NCBI GenBank assembly: GCA_919902495.1
Contig: CAKKRC010000034.1
Location: 1-41,987, forward strand
Source of the DNA: Nitrospiria bacterium
GTDB lineage: Bacteria; Nitrospirota; UBA9217
Reading direction: 5' to 3'
Length of the DNA stretch: 41,987 nt
Made by a program: the position numbers and the translations under genes. The notes below the pieces were generated by a model. It did not search any database, was not told where the DNA came from, and saw only the letters and a program-made list of their open reading frames with translations. This document shows positions 31,947 to 41,945 of this stretch, in pieces (within the stretch, counting starts at the first letter, position 1; every line of letters starts with the position of its first letter).

Positions 31947-34220
31947 ATGCCCACAAAAGAAGAATCGATCCTGACCACGGCGCTCCACTCCGAGGTGGAG
32001 AACCGCTTCCTCACCTACGCGCTTTCGACCATCGTTTCCCGGTCCCTCCCCGACGTGCGCGACGGCCTGAAGCCGGTCCATCGCCGCATCCTTTTTGCCA
32101 TGTGGGAAATGGGCCTCGGCCCCACGGCACGGTTCCGGAAAAGCGCCGCCGTGGTCGGCGAGGTGCTCGGCAAGTTCCACCCCCACGGAGACCAGGCGGC
32201 CTATGACGCCATGGTCCGCATGGCCCAGGACTTCTCGCTCCGCTATCCGCTGGTGGAGGGCTCCGGGAACTTCGGCAGCCTCGACGGCGATCCGGCCGCG
32301 GCCATGCGGTACACCGAGGCCCGGCTTTCGCAGCTCGCCGAAGAGCTCCTGATCGAGATCGAGAAGGAGACCGTCGGCTTCCGGCCGAACTACGACAACT
32401 CGCTCAAAGAGCCGGTGGTGCTGCCGGCCCGCTTCCCGCAGCTGCTCGTGAACGGCACCTCGGGCATCGCCGTGGGCATGAGCTGCTCCTTCCCGCCGCA
32501 TAATATCGGCGAGGTGATCGACGGCCTCGCGGCCATGATCGACAACTCGAGCATCGACCTCAAGGACATCCTGAAGTTCATCAAGGGACCGGACTTCCCC
32601 ACGAGCGGCCAGATCCTGAACTCGAAGAAGGAGCTGAAGGAGATCTACCAGGCCGGGAGCGGCGCGATCCGGGTCCGCGGCGAGTACTCCGTGGAGGACA
32701 TGCCGCGCGGCAGGCAGGCCATCGTGTTCACCTCCATTCCCTACCAGGTGAACAAGGCGAAGGTGCTCGAGCGTATCCTCGGCCTGATGGAGGAAAAGAA
32801 GCTTCCCCAGGTCACGACGGTGCGCGACGAGTCCACCGATGTGATCCGGCTCGTGCTGGAGCTCAAGGCCGAGACGAACCCCGAGCTCGTCACCGCCTAC
32901 CTATTCAAGCATACGGACCTGGAAAACTCCTTCGCCGTGAACTTCACGGCGCTCAAGCCGAACATGGAGCCGGAGCGGCTGTCGCTCAAGGAGATCATGC
33001 GGTACTTCCTCGACTTCCGGCTCGAGATCACCACGAAGCGGCTGAACTATGACCTCAGGCTGCTGAAGGCCCGGCTCCATATCCTGAAGGCCTTCGAGAT
33101 GCTGTACGACGATCTCGACACCGCCATCAAGCTCATCCGAAAATCGAAATCCCGCGAAGAGGCCGGCGTCAAGGTCAAGAAGCATTTCAAGTTCGACGAC
33201 GAGCAGACCCGGGCCATCCTCGAAATGCAGCTCTACAAGCTCGCGGGCCTCGAGATCGAGAAGATCCTGAAGGAGAAGGCCGAGAAGACCAAACTGAAGA
33301 AGGACATCGAGACCATCCTGGGAAGCCAGAAGAAGATCTGGGCCCTCATCAAGACCGAACTGCTCGACATCAAGGCAAAGTACGGCGACAAGCGCAAGTC
33401 GATGATGAAGGCCGCCGAGGACGTGGAGTTCTCCCAGGAGGACTTTGTCGTCCATGAGGACGTCACCATGATCCTGACGAAGATGGGCTGGGTGCGCCGC
33501 GTCAAGACCGTCGGCGAGAACCTCCGGTTCAAGGAAGGCGACGACCTCCTCTCCCTCATTCCGGCGAATACGCGGGACAACATCGCGCTCTTCTCGTCGG
33601 CCGGCAAGGTCTACGTGATCAAGGCCTTCGACCTGCCGTCAAGCTCCGGATTCGGCGAGCCGGTCCAGCACCTCTTCAAGTTCGGCGACGGCGAACGGCC
33701 CATCATGGCCATGAACCTCTCGACCGTCCTGGCCGGGTCACCGGCCGCAGCGGAAGACGAAGAGAAGGCAAAGGGCAAGCAGCCACAGCTGGCGCTCTCG
33801 GGCGGCACGGTCATCGCGCTGTCCATCTCGGCCAAAGGCGTGGGCTTCAAGTTCGACCTGTCGCAGTTCAACAGCGTTACGACCCGCGCGGGGAAGAAGT
33901 TCGCGGGCTGCAAGGCCGGCGACAGCATCATGGGCGTGGACGTCCTGGACCTGCCGAACGTCCTGTTCCTCACCTCCGAGGGCAAGGCCGTGGTCGTCGC
34001 CGGGAAGGACATTCCACTGCTCACGGGCGCGGGCAAAGGCGTGAAGCTCGTGAACGCGAAAAAAGGCGAGGTAACGCTGTTCCGCTCGGTCAGGAAGGGC
34101 GAGCAGGTCAAGGTCGTCGATGAGAAAGGCAAGGAGAAGGTCATCGACCTCAAGAGCTACGGCGTCATGACCCGCGGCAGCGTGGGGCTGAAAGCGGTGA
34201 AGGCGGTGAAGTTCGTATAG
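31947..34220 (+). CDS. parC: Type IIA topoisomerase A subunit (ParC/GyrA family)
   Basis: A 757-residue DNA breakage-reunion subunit. The winged-helix domain (about 28-150) carries the catalytic Tyr122 in [10 protein letters not shown], followed by the tower and coiled-coil regions (to about 500) and a C-terminal beta-pinwheel domain (about 500-757). No QRRGGKG GyrA box is visible in the C-terminal domain, and length is short for GyrA, so topoisomerase IV subunit A is preferred. The quinolone-region sequence is [10 protein letters not shown], with Gln at position 83 where Ser is usual. No gyrB/parE partner is adjacent. CGAGG lies 7 nt before the ATG. Confidence 0.9.
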   Translation: MPTKEESILTTALHSEVENRFLTYALSTIVSRSLPDVRDGLKPVHRRILFAMWEMGLGPTARFRKSAAVVGEVLGKFHPHGDQAAYDAMVRMAQDFSLRYPLVEGSGNFGSLDGDPAAAMRYTEARLSQLAEELLIEIEKETVGFRPNYDNSLKEPVVLPARFPQLLVNGTSGIAVGMSCSFPPHNIGEVIDGLAAMIDNSSIDLKDILKFIKGPDFPTSGQILNSKKELKEIYQAGSGAIRVRGEYSVEDMPRGRQAIVFTSIPYQVNKAKVLERILGLMEEKKLPQVTTVRDESTDVIRLVLELKAETNPELVTAYLFKHTDLENSFAVNFTALKPNMEPERLSLKEIMRYFLDFRLEITTKRLNYDLRLLKARLHILKAFEMLYDDLDTAIKLIRKSKSREEAGVKVKKHFKFDDEQTRAILEMQLYKLAGLEIEKILKEKAEKTKLKKDIETILGSQKKIWALIKTELLDIKAKYGDKRKSMMKAAEDVEFSQEDFVVHEDVTMILTKMGWVRRVKTVGENLRFKEGDDLLSLIPANTRDNIALFSSAGKVYVIKAFDLPSSSGFGEPVQHLFKFGDGERPIMAMNLSTVLAGSPAAAEDEEKAKGKQPQLALSGGTVIALSISAKGVGFKFDLSQFNSVTTRAGKKFAGCKAGDSIMGVDVLDLPNVLFLTSEGKAVVVAGKDIPLLTGAGKGVKLVNAKKGEVTLFRSVRKGEQVKVVDEKGKEKVIDLKSYGVMTRGSVGLKAVKAVKFV

Positions 34221-34335
34221 ACAGCCTGTGGACCAGCGCGGAGCGGGCGCCATTGCCTGCTCCGCGAACGCCTCCCTCCCCTTTTCCCGGCCCGCCCCTT
34301 CAGAACAGGTCCGACCCTCTTCCAACGATGCGCGT

Positions 34336-35229
34336 ATGAGCACAAAACGAACCAAGAGAGCAGCTTCAGGCAGTTCGCCCGCTCCGCGGCATCCGGCATC
34401 TGCTTCGCTGCTCTGCGCGCTGATGCTCGTGCTTGCGTTCTCCTCCTTTTCGCGAAACGCGGTCTGGATCAACGACCTCGTTCTTTGGGAGGACGCCGTT
34501 CGAAAGATCCCGAACAAGCCGAGGGCGCACAACAATCTCGGATTCGCGTACAACGCCCTGCGGCAGCATGACCTCGCGATCGAGGCGTTCGACCGGTCCC
34601 TGGGTCTTGACCCGGACAACATCGCCGCCCTCCTGAACCGGGGGCTGGCGTACAGCGAGATGAAACAGCATGACCGCGCCATCGAGGATTATTCGAAGGT
34701 CGTAGCGCGGGCGCCTTCGCTTGCGAAAGGCTGGTTCAACCGGGGATTTGCCTATCAGGAAAAAGGCCGCCTTCGTGAGGCCATCGATGACTACACCCGG
34801 GCGCTTGCCGCGGACCCGGCCTATCTGAAGTCCTTTCGGCAGCGGGGGCTGGCCTACGGCGAGACCGGCAGATATGAGCAGGCCGCTGATGACTTTTCGC
34901 GCGTCATTGCCCTGGCCCCGGACGACGCCGGGGCATTCCTGAACCGGGGAACTTCCTATGCCGGACTCGGCAAGGACCTCCTCGCGTTGGCCGACTTTGA
35001 TCGCGCCATTGCGATCAAGCCCTCGTTCCGGGCGGCCTACCTGAACCGGGGCAACCTCCACTACCGGAACAGGAGATACCCATTGGCCATTGAGGACTAT
35101 TCAAAGGTCGTCGAGATCGACCCGAACGCGCAGGTCGGCTACGCGAACCGGGCGCTTGCCTATTACCGGAACGGACAGCTCGATAAGGCGCGGGAGGACA
35201 AGCGCAAGGCGGCGACGCTTGGCCGATAG
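34336..35229 (+). CDS. Membrane-anchored TPR protein, probably derived from a larger glycosyltransferase-like protein
   Basis: A 297-residue protein with one N-terminal membrane segment (about 24-42) followed by about seven TPR repeats (for example AHNNLGFAYNALRQHDLAIEAFDRSL cut here to its key AHNNLG and AIEAFD motifs). The junction RNAVWINDLVLWEDAV then PNKPRAHNNLG resembles the boundary between the last membrane helix and the TPRs of TMTC-like O-mannosyltransferase/TPR proteins, but the catalytic membrane domain is absent. The start is uncertain: ATG 34336 lacks a clear ribosome site, and a GTG at 34228, 8 bp after the topoisomerase stop, would add a low-quality 36-residue leader. Role unknown. 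Confidence 0.72.
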   Translation: MSTKRTKRAASGSSPAPRHPASASLLCALMLVLAFSSFSRNAVWINDLVLWEDAVRKIPNKPRAHNNLGFAYNALRQHDLAIEAFDRSLGLDPDNIAALLNRGLAYSEMKQHDRAIEDYSKVVARAPSLAKGWFNRGFAYQEKGRLREAIDDYTRALAADPAYLKSFRQRGLAYGETGRYEQAADDFSRVIALAPDDAGAFLNRGTSYAGLGKDLLALADFDRAIAIKPSFRAAYLNRGNLHYRNRRYPLAIEDYSKVVEIDPNAQVGYANRALAYYRNGQLDKAREDKRKAATLGR

Positions 35230-35397
35230 ATCGTTCTCGGCTTGCCAAACGGGAGCATACTGCTGTTGCGCGGCGATCATCAGACCGTCGTACGCGCTAT
35301 CTGCATTTCTATGACCTGAGCAACCTATGAGATCGTTCCGCAAAGAGCTCTGGCTGAAGCTCCATGCAGCCAGCTTCTGGGAGCGTCAAAGTTCTCT

Positions 35398-35425
35398 TGC
35401 TTAGAAGGCCAACATCAGGTATTAT
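35398..35425 (+). promoter_or_regulatory. Promoter of the GAF/HD-GYP gene, overlapping a module-like sequence
   Basis: TTGCTT (35398-35403), a 16-bp spacer and TATTAT (35420-35425). The stretch 35399-35419 (GCTTAGAAGG then CCAACATCAGG) resembles the 23-bp hairpin module with its second half inverted. A separate hairpin, CTGGCTG/CAGCCAG, lies at 35350-35373. Confidence 0.4.
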
Positions 35426-35452
35426 ACCCTCGCTTTTCGTTTACCCATACCC

Positions 35453-36628
35453 ATGCCGAATCGAAACCAGAACAGCAGCCAGCCGTCGCCGTCAAAGAGC
35501 GAAATGGACGATCTCCTCCTGCGTCTCGCGTTGACCGAGCGCAAGCTGTCCCTGACCTCCCAGAAGCTCGAGACCAGGAACAAGGAGCTTTCGGCGATCT
35601 ACCGTCTCTCCGAGACCATCGGCAGCGAGCGGCAGATCAACCGTCTGTGCGAACGGACGGCCGAGGAGATACGCCGCACCCTGAGCGTCGACACGGTCTG
35701 CATCCTCCTGCTGGACGAACAGAGCGGCGACCTGGTCACGGCGACCGCTCTGCAGGGGGCCATCGTCGGCGGGTACCATCCCCGCGTCAAAGCGGGGGAC
35801 GGGCTTCTCTGGCAGGCCATGAAGACCGGAAAACCCCTCCACCTCCCCGGCAGCGCCGCAGAGAAACAGTTTACCGGGATCCAGGCGGGCCAGGCGGGCA
35901 TCGCCATCCCGATCAGGACCCGGGGAAGGACGCTCGGGGTCATCTATGCCTGCGGGAAGAAGAACGGACAGGAGTTCTCAACCCGCGAGCGGGACATGCT
36001 CAGCGGCATCTCCAATCAGGCGGCCTTCGCCCTGGACAACGCCACCCTCTATCATGATCTTGAGAACCTCTTCGTGGGGATCGCCTGGTCCTTCGCTTCG
36101 GCACTGGACGCCAAGTCCCCCTGGACCGCCGGCCATTCCAAGCGCGTCACCCAGTATTCGGTCGCCATCGCCGAGGAACTGGGCCAGACCACGGAGTTCG
36201 TCAACTCGATCCAGACCTGCGGCCTGCTGCACGACATCGGAAAGATCGCCATTTCGGAGAAGATCCTCGACAAACCGGGCGCCATCACGAAGCAGGAGCG
36301 CCTCGCCATCGCCGAGCATGCATCCCAGGGCGCGAAGATCCTCGAACATATCGACAACTTCCAGCCGCTCCTCCCGGGGATCCGGCACCATCACGAGCGG
36401 TGGGACGGCCGCGGATTTCCTGATAAACTGTATGAGGTAGAAATCCCCCTCATGGCGCGGGTGCTCGCGGTCGCCGACTCCTACGATGCCATGACCTCGG
36501 ACCGTCCCTACCGGCAGCGGCGGAACCGGGTCGAGGCTATCGCCGAGATCGAGCGCTGCTCGGGCAGCCAGTTCGATCCCGAGATCGTCGAGGCCTTCAT
36601 CGAGGTTGTCGGCAACAAGATGTTCTGA
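35453..36628 (+). CDS. GAF domain plus HD-GYP phosphodiesterase
   Basis: A 391-residue cytoplasmic protein: a coiled-coil N-terminus (about 15-60), a GAF sensor domain (about 50-200), and an HD-GYP domain (about 205-391). The metal-binding HD pair is His260-Asp261 in LLHDIGK, followed by further ligands EHASQG and HHHERWDG. The signature motif reads DGRGFP (Phe322) rather than GYP. HD-GYP proteins hydrolyse cyclic di-GMP, or for some members cGAMP, to linear products or mononucleotides; the Phe variant leaves activity plausible but untested. There is no receiver domain, so the GAF domain must provide the input. Confidence 0.9.
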   Translation: MPNRNQNSSQPSPSKSEMDDLLLRLALTERKLSLTSQKLETRNKELSAIYRLSETIGSERQINRLCERTAEEIRRTLSVDTVCILLLDEQSGDLVTATALQGAIVGGYHPRVKAGDGLLWQAMKTGKPLHLPGSAAEKQFTGIQAGQAGIAIPIRTRGRTLGVIYACGKKNGQEFSTRERDMLSGISNQAAFALDNATLYHDLENLFVGIAWSFASALDAKSPWTAGHSKRVTQYSVAIAEELGQTTEFVNSIQTCGLLHDIGKIAISEKILDKPGAITKQERLAIAEHASQGAKILEHIDNFQPLLPGIRHHHERWDGRGFPDKLYEVEIPLMARVLAVADSYDAMTSDRPYRQRRNRVEAIAEIERCSGSQFDPEIVEAFIEVVGNKMF

Positions 36629-36851
36629 GCTTCTTTGCTTTATTTGTGCCCTTCCTGGCGTAGTCGATCCCCTCTTTCGTTTCTTCATCCTCCTCCATGT
36701 GTCTTTCAAAAAGCCGCGAATCGACCTTTGCGCATGATGGTTTTGACACGGCCAACAAACCTCTTGCAATGATAGAAGAGTTGGAATATGCTTTTCCCCT
36801 GGAGTGCTTCCCGATATTCTCTTGTCCCAAACAGGTGAAAAGGAGGGAAAT

Positions 36852-39326
36852 ATGAAGATCACGGTCAGAGGTTTTATTGGTGCGGCAGTGGTAGCCGCGG
36901 TGTGCGTTGTGGTGTTCCTGAGTTTTGCCTCTGCGGGGCCGAAGGTAACGCCGCTGGCGCCGCTCGGCATCAATGCGGCGGACAAGATGGTGCCCAACGG
37001 TGAGTATGTGGTCTCGGTCTGGAAGAATGGCTCGTGGCAGAAGGCGGGCAGCCTGTCCTGCGACCGGTTCTTCCGTGAGCGGACGCTCGACCTTGCGGGA
37101 CTTGTCGTAGCCGGCCAGCCCGCGCGGATCAGGATCAGCCAGCAGGGAGGCGGCGCAGCGCATATTGACGCCGCGCTCCTTGGCGGTGTCACGCCGGAAC
37201 AGGTTAAGGGTACTGTCGGTTCCCGGACGCTTGCGAAAATATCGAAGCAAGACTTCGATGTCCTTGATTCCTTCAAGAAGAACATTGTGTTGACCTTCCC
37301 CGCGAACCGCACAGGAAGCACGCTCAGCCTGACAGCGCGTGTGGAAAGCCTCGAGATCAGCAAGACGCCCTTCCAGTTCCCGCTGGACAACCTTTACAAG
37401 ACCATGAACGAGCATTCCCGTTTCTACTCCTATCGATTGAACTCGACAGGGACCAGTGCTCCATTCTTCAAGGAATATTTTCCTGCAGGCTCCGGCCATC
37501 CATCGGGTTTCACGTATGGATGGGTGCGGAACGACGAGAAGAACCTCTATGTGAAGATCGACTTTACGCCGGACAACACAATGGACGGCGGCAAGGACTA
37601 CGCCAAGGTCTACGTGAACACGCCGAAGGGCCTGAAGGAGTTCAAGGTCTCGGTGCCTGAGAAGAAATGGGGCAAAGCGGACTTCGCGTATACCGACAAG
37701 GTCGCATACGAACATAAGGTCTATGACTTTACCATCCCGTTGAAAGAGCTCGGCATCACGAACGCGAAGAAAGCTAAGGAGCTTCAGCTTGCCTTTGCGG
37801 CCTACGGTACATCCGTGCCAGCGCCAGGCAGCCGGGAACCAGCGGTCGGCTTTGATCCGACAGCGAACCGGTATCTTGTCGCTTATTCGCTCTTTTCGGT
37901 AGGATCTACAACGGTCATGCTCTATGGTCAGGTCGTAAATGGTGATGGCACAAACTATGGCAGCCCGTTCGCGATAACTCCAGTCTATGTCGCCGGCAAT
38001 TACTATGGGACCTATCCTACGGTCGCTTATGACAGCATCGGCAAGAGATTTCTCGTCGCATGGACGCATGCTCTCACCGACGCCGGCGCAAATGATATTT
38101 ACGGCATCTTCGTGACCTCTGCAGGGACGGTTGTCGGTTCTTTGTTCCCCATAGCCGCAGGCGGTAATCAGGACCTATTCCCGAAGGCGGCTTTCGATGC
38201 CGTTCGACAGCGCTTCCTTGTTGCCTGGCAGAGGAACAGTACCGAAATTATCGGAGCGCTTGTCGATTCCTCCGGCGCATTGGTCACCACGGCGTCGGGT
38301 ACTAATTTCCCGATCTCGAACGCTGCCGGGGTACAATTGACCCCAGCGGTCGCCTTTGAGGGAACATCCAGCCGCTATCTTGTGGCATGGAACGATAACC
38401 GGAACAGCGGTGTTTCACTTACAGATATCTATGGACAGCTCGTGAATTTCGATGGCGTCCTCTACAGCACTACGTCGTCATCGAATTTTATCATCTCGAA
38501 CAATAGCGGTGCACAGACAGCTCCCGCGGTCGCCGCTGATGGGACAAGCGGCCGATATCTTGTGGCCTGGAGGGACGGTCGCATAGCTGATGATATCTAT
38601 GGCCAGTTGGTGAATGGAGACGGCTCCCTGTATAGTACGACCTCTGCATCAAACTTCGTGATATCCAGTGCGACCGGTACCCAGGCATTCCCCACGGTAG
38701 TCTCGGACACGGTAAATAGCCGTTTTCTCCTGGCGTGGCAGGACGGCCGGAATTTCGGCTCCCTCGGCTATGATATCCATGGTGATGCAGTAAGCAATAC
38801 CGGCGCCCTGTTCAGCACCGAATCAGGCACAAACTACCTGATAAACAATGACGCCTTGGACCAAAGCGCACCTTCGATCGCCTTCAGCTCCCTGTGCTCG
38901 AACTTCCTGGTCAGCTTTCAGACCATAAGCGCTGCCGAGCCTGCCATCAAATCGGTGCTTATGGGAAGCCCTTGTACGCCCACCTTGGGCACTGCTGCTG
39001 CCGGCGGCGGCGGGGGCGGATGCTTCATCGCGACTGCGGCATACGGCAGCGACATGGCCGCGGACGTGAAGCTCCTTCGCGAGTTCCGCGACCGGCAGCT
39101 TATGACCAACGCGTTCGGCCGGGCGTTCGTGAGCGCCTACTACCGCTTCTCTCCGCCCGTCGCCGAGTACATCGCCGGGAGTGAGCCGCTCAAGGCCATG
39201 GTCCGGGCAGGACTCGCGCCCGTGGTCTTCACGGTCAGGCATCCCTTTGTTGTCCTGTCGATGCTGTTAACACTGGCGCTCGTCATGACTTACAGGCTGC
39301 AAGAGCGCAGATCGCAGCGCGCGTAA
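36852..39326 (+). CDS. Secreted seven-repeat (predicted propeller) protein with CFI-box C-terminal domain
   Basis: An 824-residue exported protein: signal peptide (about 1-28), an N-terminal region (about 40-325) with a DOMON/CBM9-like strand pattern (GWVRNDEKNLYVKIDF), then seven repeats (about 330-695) each carrying R(Y/F)LVAW or a close variant and most ending DIYGQLV-like, consistent with a seven-bladed beta-propeller. A Gly-rich linker leads to GCFIATAAYGS (Cys724), the CFI-box C-terminal domain, with a hydrophobic segment (about 798-816) and a basic end. Such C-termini are thought to be envelope sorting or anchoring signals. AGGAGGG lies 5 nt before the ATG at 36852, and a terminator follows. 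Ligand unknown. Confidence 0.85.
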   Translation: MKITVRGFIGAAVVAAVCVVVFLSFASAGPKVTPLAPLGINAADKMVPNGEYVVSVWKNGSWQKAGSLSCDRFFRERTLDLAGLVVAGQPARIRISQQGGGAAHIDAALLGGVTPEQVKGTVGSRTLAKISKQDFDVLDSFKKNIVLTFPANRTGSTLSLTARVESLEISKTPFQFPLDNLYKTMNEHSRFYSYRLNSTGTSAPFFKEYFPAGSGHPSGFTYGWVRNDEKNLYVKIDFTPDNTMDGGKDYAKVYVNTPKGLKEFKVSVPEKKWGKADFAYTDKVAYEHKVYDFTIPLKELGITNAKKAKELQLAFAAYGTSVPAPGSREPAVGFDPTANRYLVAYSLFSVGSTTVMLYGQVVNGDGTNYGSPFAITPVYVAGNYYGTYPTVAYDSIGKRFLVAWTHALTDAGANDIYGIFVTSAGTVVGSLFPIAAGGNQDLFPKAAFDAVRQRFLVAWQRNSTEIIGALVDSSGALVTTASGTNFPISNAAGVQLTPAVAFEGTSSRYLVAWNDNRNSGVSLTDIYGQLVNFDGVLYSTTSSSNFIISNNSGAQTAPAVAADGTSGRYLVAWRDGRIADDIYGQLVNGDGSLYSTTSASNFVISSATGTQAFPTVVSDTVNSRFLLAWQDGRNFGSLGYDIHGDAVSNTGALFSTESGTNYLINNDALDQSAPSIAFSSLCSNFLVSFQTISAAEPAIKSVLMGSPCTPTLGTAAAGGGGGGCFIATAAYGSDMAADVKLLREFRDRQLMTNAFGRAFVSAYYRFSPPVAEYIAGSEPLKAMVRAGLAPVVFTVRHPFVVLSMLLTLALVMTYRLQERRSQRA

Positions 39327-39354
39327 CGATGTTCAGATAACAACAGGAAGCAGC

Positions 39355-39388
39355 AAGGCCGGAGAGAAGTTCTCTCCGGCCTTTTTTC
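39355..39388 (+). terminator. Terminator after the CFI-box protein
   Basis: A 12-bp perfect stem AAGGCCGGAGAG (39355-39366) pairs with CTCTCCGGCCTT (39372-39383), with a 5-nt loop, followed by TTTTC. Confidence 0.92.
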
Positions 39389-39425
39389 ATGGTGCGCATG
39401 TCCAGATAGTATCGGTTGAATTGTA

Positions 39426-39833
39426 TTACCTTCCCTTCCCCCTGAGGGCCGCCGCCATCGTCTGGTCCGTCCGCTTGATATGCGAGATGAACCAATCGGC
39501 CGCCACCCATACGGCTTCTGCTACGACCTGGTCGGTCGCTCCGCGCTTGATGACGTCGTCCTTCAGCCTTGCCAGCTGCCCGCGGTACTGTTCGTGCTCC
39601 TTGATGTGGGCCTCGATGCCGTCGTAGACATTCCTTGCCATCGCCCGCTCTTCATCGTCGAAGTGCCGGTTCACATAGCCCGTCAGGAAGGTGAGAAAGC
39701 GGCCGACCTCCTCCTTCCCTTTCTTCTGCGCGCACGCTTCGATCAGATCATTGAACTGCCCGATCACGGCAATGTGCTGCGCGTCGATGTCGCGTATCCC
39801 CGTGCTCAGATCTTCAGACCATTTGAAGCTCAT
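39426..39833 (-). CDS. Bacteriohemerythrin
   Basis: A 135-residue single-domain hemerythrin that binds O2 at a di-iron centre inside a four-helix bundle. Expected ligands are visible: His20 in DAQH, His57 with FDDEE (the Glu one helical turn on), the HIKEHEQY pair, and the C-terminal HIKRTD. Length is typical. AAGGAA lies 8 nt before the ATG. It could store or sense O2, or protect against oxygen or NO. It is transcribed convergently with the CFI-box gene. Confidence 0.95.
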   Translation of the reverse strand: MSFKWSEDLSTGIRDIDAQHIAVIGQFNDLIEACAQKKGKEEVGRFLTFLTGYVNRHFDDEERAMARNVYDGIEAHIKEHEQYRGQLARLKDDVIKRGATDQVVAEAVWVAADWFISHIKRTDQTMAAALRGKGR

Positions 39834-39943
39834 GTAAATGTTCCTTTTGATCCGTCAATGCTGAAGAGTGATCTCAATCACTTGCGTCAACAGGAGGAAG
39901 CGCAACGCATCGAGCTGACGGGGTATACGGGCTTTATTACACT

Positions 39944-40055
39944 CCCCTCCCTAAGATGGGAGGGGACTAAGGGGAGGGTGATGTATCCGATGTTCATACT
40001 CATCACCCCCGCCAAACCTTCCCCATCAAGGGTGAGGGACCCTGTAGCTACAGGG
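39944..40055. repeat. Palindromic repeats downstream of ftsH
   Basis: CCCCTCCC (39944-39951) pairs perfectly with GGGAGGGG (39958-39965), followed by GGGAGGGTGATG and its inverted CATCACCC-like counterpart, and by the 16-bp perfect palindrome CCCTGTAGCTACAGGG (40040-40055), which ends 10 bp before the ftsH stop. This fills the gap between ftsH and the hemerythrin gene and may end ftsH transcription, though no T-tract is present. Confidence 0.65.
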
Positions 40056-40065
40056 AATTACAAGT

Positions 40066-41877
40066 TCAAGCTTTCTTCTTTTCCGGCAGCCCCAGAATTT
40101 TCCGGATCTCCTCGCCTTCCAGCGTCTCCTTCTCCAGCAACACCTTCGCCAGGTCCCGGAGCCGGTCCTGGTTCTCTGTCAGCATCTCCTTGACCTTCTG
40201 GTAGGAGGTATCGATGAGCTTCTTCACTTCCTGGTCGAGCTCCCGGGCGGTCTCCTCACTGTACTCCTTGGGGCCGTTCGGCAGGCCCATGTCGAGGAAC
40301 AGGGGGCGCCGCTCCTTCTCGAAGGTGAGCGGTCCGAACTTCTCGCTCATCCCGTATTCCTTCACCATGCTCCTGACGATGGCGGCCGCCCGCTGGAGGT
40401 CGTTCTGCGCGCCCGTGGAGATCTCGTTGAAGATGACCTCCTCGGCCACGCGCCCGCCGAGCATCACACAGAGCTTGTCGAGCAGTTCCGGCCGCGTCAT
40501 GAGGTACCGGTCCTCGGTCGGCAGCTGGAGCGTGTAGCCCAGGGCCGCGATGCCGCGCTGGACGATGGACACGCGGTGCACCGGGTCCGTCGTCGGCAGC
40601 AGCTCGGCGACGATCGTATGGCCGCACTCGTGGTAGGCCACGATCTCCTTCTCCTTCTGGTTCATGACGCGCCGCTTCTTTTCGAGGCCGGCGACAATGC
40701 GGTCGATGGCTGCCTCGAAGTCCGTCATCTCCACCTCCGTCTTGTTCTTGCGCGCGGCAAGGAGCGCGGACTCGTTCACCATGTTCGCGAGGTCCGCGCC
40801 GACGAAGCCGGGGGTCCGGCCGGCGATCACCTTGAGGTCCACGTCCTTCGAAAGCTTGACGCCGCGGGAATGGATCCGGAGGATATCTTCGCGGTCCTTG
40901 ATGTTCGGCCGGTCCACAAGCACATGCCGATCGAAGCGGCCGGCCCGGAGGAGCGCCTGGTCCAGGATCTCCGGACGGTTCGTCGCCGCCATGATGATGA
41001 CGCCTTTCCTCGGATCGAACCCGTCCATTTCCGCAAGAAGCTGGTTCAGGGTCTGCTCCCGTTCTTCATGGCCGCCGGCGAGCCCCGCGCCTCGGGCGCG
41101 GCCCACCGCGTCGAGCTCATCGATGAAGATGATGCAGGGCGCCTGTTTCATCGCCTGCTGGAACAGATCGCGCACGCGCGAAGCGCCCACGCCCACGAAC
41201 ATCTCGACGAACTCGGAGCCGCTCATGGAAAAGAACGGCACCTTGGCCTCTCCCGCAACGGCCCGCGCAAGGAGCGTCTTGCCGGTTCCGGGAGGGCCCA
41301 CGAGCAGCACCCCCTTGGGAATGCGCCCGCCCAGCCGGGTGAACTTGCCGGGAGTGCGCAGGAACTCCACGACCTCGACAAGCTCCTCCTTGGCCTCATC
41401 CACGCCGGCCACGTCGCTGAAGTTTATCTTGACGTCGCTTTCCCCGTAGATCTTGGCCTTCGATTTTCCAAAGCTCATGACGGACTCACCAGGGCCGCCG
41501 CCGCCCATGCGCCGGAACACGACGCTCCAGATGAAAACGAGGATAAGGAGCGGAAGGACCCAGGCAAGCAGAAGATCCTTGAGCCAATTGTCGGTCGTCC
41601 TGCCCTCGTAGGTCACGCCGCCCGACTCGAGGCTTTTCAAGAGATCGGGGTCTGCGACCCGCACCGTTATAAAGGGCTTGTCCCGTTCCCCTTCCTTCAC
41701 GGTCCCGCGGATATTTTCGTTGGTGATGACGATGTCCTTCACCTGCTTCTCGGCCAGGAGCTTCTTGAAGCTGCTGTACTTGATCTCGTCGGCCGTCGGG
41801 GACGCGAACAGCCGGAACAGGCTGAGGACCGCCAGGAACGCCAGGAAGTACATAAGGAATTGTTGGCCTTTTTTCAT
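40066..41877 (-). CDS. ftsH: ATP-dependent zinc metalloprotease FtsH
   Basis: A 603-residue membrane AAA+ protease that extracts and degrades membrane and short-lived cytosolic proteins. Membrane helices lie at about 5-25 and 101-122, flanking a periplasmic domain. The AAA domain has Walker A GPPGTGKT (194-201), Walker B IIFIDE (about 249-254) and the second region of homology [20 protein letters not shown]. The protease has the zinc motif HECGH (416-420) and a third ligand Asp493 in GAQNDL. Cys replaces the usual Ala in HEAGH. AGGAGG lies 5 nt before the ATG. The gene is complete. Confidence 0.97.
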   Translation of the reverse strand: MKKGQQFLMYFLAFLAVLSLFRLFASPTADEIKYSSFKKLLAEKQVKDIVITNENIRGTVKEGERDKPFITVRVADPDLLKSLESGGVTYEGRTTDNWLKDLLLAWVLPLLILVFIWSVVFRRMGGGGPGESVMSFGKSKAKIYGESDVKINFSDVAGVDEAKEELVEVVEFLRTPGKFTRLGGRIPKGVLLVGPPGTGKTLLARAVAGEAKVPFFSMSGSEFVEMFVGVGASRVRDLFQQAMKQAPCIIFIDELDAVGRARGAGLAGGHEEREQTLNQLLAEMDGFDPRKGVIIMAATNRPEILDQALLRAGRFDRHVLVDRPNIKDREDILRIHSRGVKLSKDVDLKVIAGRTPGFVGADLANMVNESALLAARKNKTEVEMTDFEAAIDRIVAGLEKKRRVMNQKEKEIVAYHECGHTIVAELLPTTDPVHRVSIVQRGIAALGYTLQLPTEDRYLMTRPELLDKLCVMLGGRVAEEVIFNEISTGAQNDLQRAAAIVRSMVKEYGMSEKFGPLTFEKERRPLFLDMGLPNGPKEYSEETARELDQEVKKLIDTSYQKVKEMLTENQDRLRDLAKVLLEKETLEGEEIRKILGLPEKKKA

Positions 41878-41945
41878 GAGAACCTCCTGGATCGTTAACG
41901 CGGGGTCACCGAGAAATTCGATGCGGCCGGACCTAACCCGGACAA

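Noticed and set aside
34228-34335. GTG start giving the TPR protein a 36-residue N-terminal extension
   Set aside because: The extension is low-complexity and lies before the membrane helix; kept only as an alternative because of its position just after the topoisomerase stop.
36597-36698. 33-codon minus-strand ORF rich in Glu and Lys, convergent with the HD-GYP gene
   Set aside because: No ribosome site, and its 3' part is antisense to the HD-GYP C-terminus; the first 24 residues look protein-like but the evidence is too thin.
36742-36770. TTGACA upstream of the CFI-box gene as a promoter
   Set aside because: A good -35-like box is present, but no acceptable -10 lies at 16-18 bp.
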